A DNA stretch of 7,928 nt from Chloroflexota bacterium (GTDB taxonomy: Bacteria; Chloroflexota; UBA5177; JANWHV01), in assembly GCA_025450375.1 (NCBI GenBank), contig JANWHO010000188.1, forward strand, positions 1 to 7,928, in the 5' to 3' direction. How positions within the stretch are numbered: the stretch's first letter is position 1; each line of letters opens with the position of its first letter. The position numbers were made by a program, and so were the translations under genes. Below are positions 6,556 to 7,928 of the stretch, piece after piece. The notes below the pieces were generated by a model that searched no databases, was not told where the DNA came from, and worked only from the letters and a program-made list of their open reading frames with translations.

Positions 6556-6584
6556 AGTATAAACCAGCTATCGCCGACCCGCAA
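6556..6584 (-). promoter_or_regulatory. Promoter for the acetyltransferase, predicted leaderless start
   Basis: On the minus strand, TTGCGG (6584-6579) is followed by 17 bases and TATACT (6561-6556). The -10 matches consensus at five of six positions; the -35 is weak at three of six. Six bases separate the -10 from GTG 6549, so the expected transcription start is the first base of the start codon. The whole element fits between the polX stop (6603) and the gene. Confidence 0.55.
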
Positions 6585-6602
6585 TCCGACACCTGGAGAG
6601 GG

Positions 6603-7928
6603 TTATCTCGACAGCCAGGCCATCACCTCCTCGACCGAGGCGGCGTTCCACACATCCTGTCGTCGCGCGCCGCCCCGGCGAGCCGTGCGGATCCCGAACT
6701 CCATCAGATCGAGCTGATCGACCGCGTGGGCGTCGGTATCGATGGTAAGCTTTACCCCCGCTTCCAGAGCCAGGCGTACGTCCGCGTCTCGGAGGTCCAG
6801 GCGCGCCGGATTCGCGTTGACCTCCATGGCGGTCCCGGTGCGCGCGGCGGCGGCGAACACGGCTTGCCGGTCGAAATCCATGCCGGAACGGCCGCCGATC
6901 AGCCGGGTGCTGGGATGACCGATAATATCCACATGCGGATTCTCGATCGCTCGGATCAAACGAGCGGTTGCTTCCTCCCGCGACTGGCTCATGGCTGAAT
7001 GAATGGATCCAACCACCAGATCCAATCCCGCCAGCACCTCGTCGGGAAAGTCCATGCCGCCATCGGCTCGAATATCCACCTCGGAAGCCGTGAACACCCT
7101 GATCTCCGGATAACGGGCCGCGACCTCCCGGATCGCGGCCCCTTGGGCGCGCAACCGCTCGGGAGTGAGTCCATGGGCCACCCCCAAGCCACCGGAGTGG
7201 TCGGAGATTGCCATGTACTGATAGCCGCGATCTCGGGCCGCCCGCACCATCTGGTCGATGGTCGCTCCCCCATCGCTCCAATCGGTGTGCAGGTGCAGAT
7301 CGCCTAACACGTCGCTCGGCTCGATCAGGGTGGGCAACGAGTGTTTGGCGGCCAGGCGTATTTCATCACGGCCCTGGCGCAGTTCCACCGGAATAAACTG
7401 AAGGTCGAGGGCGGCGTAGAACGCCTCCTCGGTCTCGAATCGCCGCGTGACCCCAGTAGCTACCTCCTCGATCCCATATTCGGAGATCTTCAGTCCGCGA
7501 GCCACCGCGTATTCCCGCAACTGGATATTGTGTTGTTTGCTCCCCGTGAAATGCTGGAGAAGCGAACCGAAATCCTCCGGTTCCACGAGCCTGAGATCCA
7601 ATTGTCTGCCGCCCGAAAGAATCACGCTTGATTTCGTGGGGCCGTGGCCCAGGACACGCTCGACCTCGGGAAGATTGACCAACACATCCATCACCGCCAA
7701 CGGCTCGTCCGCTACCCCCACCAGGTCCAGGTCACCCACCGTATCCTGATATCGTCGCGCGCTGCCCGCCACCGTGAGGCGCCGCACTCCTCCGGCCGCG
7801 TTGAGCGCGGCCATCACCGCCGAGACCCGGCTCCACGCCTCTCCGAGTGACATCCGAGCCCCGTGCTCCTTGAAGGCCGCGATATTGCGAAGGATATTGG
7901 CCGCCGATTTGGCTCCGACCCTGGAGAG
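6603..7928 (-). CDS. polX: DNA polymerase/3'-5' exonuclease PolX, 5' end outside window
   Basis: PolX fills short gaps in base-excision and other DNA repair. The frame is open to the window edge: 25 codons precede the internal Met at 7853 and read VGAKSAANILRNIAAFKEHG, the helix-hairpin-helix region that precedes the palm in PolX. About 441 residues of a usual 570-580 are visible. Counting from Met 7853, the palm has G30-S31 and D41-x-D43 in TVGDLDLVG, a third aspartate D86 in LDLRLV, then GSKQHNIQLR (104-113) and FIPVELRQGRDEI (153-165). The PHP domain has H187-L-H189, D218-H219, E258, H285, H313 and D374-x-H376, a full set of metal ligands, so exonuclease or phosphoesterase activity is likely. 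The missing part is the N-terminal 8-kDa lyase-like domain. It is probably unrelated to the sugar genes. Confidence 0.93.
   Translation of the reverse strand, partial: LSRVGAKSAANILRNIAAFKEHGARMSLGEAWSRVSAVMAALNAAGGVRRLTVAGSARRYQDTVGDLDLVGVADEPLAVMDVLVNLPEVERVLGHGPTKSSVILSGGRQLDLRLVEPEDFGSLLQHFTGSKQHNIQLREYAVARGLKISEYGIEEVATGVTRRFETEEAFYAALDLQFIPVELRQGRDEIRLAAKHSLPTLIEPSDVLGDLHLHTDWSDGGATIDQMVRAARDRGYQYMAISDHSGGLGVAHGLTPERLRAQGAAIREVAARYPEIRVFTASEVDIRADGGMDFPDEVLAGLDLVVGSIHSAMSQSREEATARLIRAIENPHVDIIGHPSTRLIGGRSGMDFDRQAVFAAAARTGTAMEVNANPARLDLRDADVRLALEAGVKLTIDTDAHAVDQLDLMEFGIRTARRGGARRQDVWNAASVEEVMAWLSR

Noticed and set aside
6603..7853. Treating the polX gene as a complete gene starting at ATG 7853
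   Set aside because: The frame stays open to 7928 and the upstream codons encode conserved helix-hairpin-helix sequence, so this Met is internal.
1..7928. CRISPR array, insertion sequence, tRNA/rRNA, toxin-antitoxin or defence system
   Set aside because: I saw no regularly spaced repeats, transposase motifs, structural RNA signatures or defence-related domains. The genes are metabolic, transport, regulatory and DNA-repair types.

Overview
All recognisable genes in this window lie on the minus strand, so transcription runs from high to low coordinates. The DNA is GC-rich and uses GTG and TTG starts as well as ATG. Most genes have a clear Shine-Dalgarno sequence, but one gene looks leaderless. 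The sugar-binding protein carries a Tat-type signal, and the transporter uses an ATPase with a single nucleotide-binding domain. Together these suggest a free-living high-GC bacterium, possibly Chloroflexota/Thermomicrobia-like or actinobacterial. That placement is a weak inference, because no rRNA or marker gene is present.

In transcription order: (1) 7928-6603, the 3' part of a PolX-type DNA polymerase with a PHP phosphoesterase domain, cut by the window edge. (2) 6549-5920, a RimJ/RimL-like GNAT acetyltransferase whose predicted promoter places the transcript start on its GTG codon. (3) 5884-4862, a zinc-dependent medium-chain alcohol/polyol dehydrogenase. (4) 4861-4649, a dense regulatory region with two similar sigma-70-like promoters and two copies, in opposite orientation, of a 14-bp LacI-type operator. 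(5) 4648-3578, a LacI-family repressor. (6) 3442-2384, a Tat-exported sugar-binding protein. (7) 2277-1198, a CUT2-type sugar permease. (8) 1178-387, the cognate ATPase. (9) 348-145, the N-terminus of an aldo/keto reductase whose reading frame appears broken.

Items 4-9 read as one sugar-uptake operon. The repressor probably controls its own promoters by binding the two AAGCGCTT-core operators, possibly with DNA looping. The transporter genes lack an obvious strong promoter of their own and may be reached by read-through from lacI. A branched stem-loop between the binding-protein and permease genes is suited to making binding protein in excess over membrane subunits. The dehydrogenase just upstream, and the aldo/keto reductase downstream if it was once functional, fit oxidation or reduction of the imported sugar or polyol. 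The substrate cannot be read from the sequence.

I found no convincing novel defence, mobile or RNA system. The most rewarding parts are regulatory: the paired promoters and operators, the leaderless acetyltransferase, the intercistronic hairpin and the decayed reductase.
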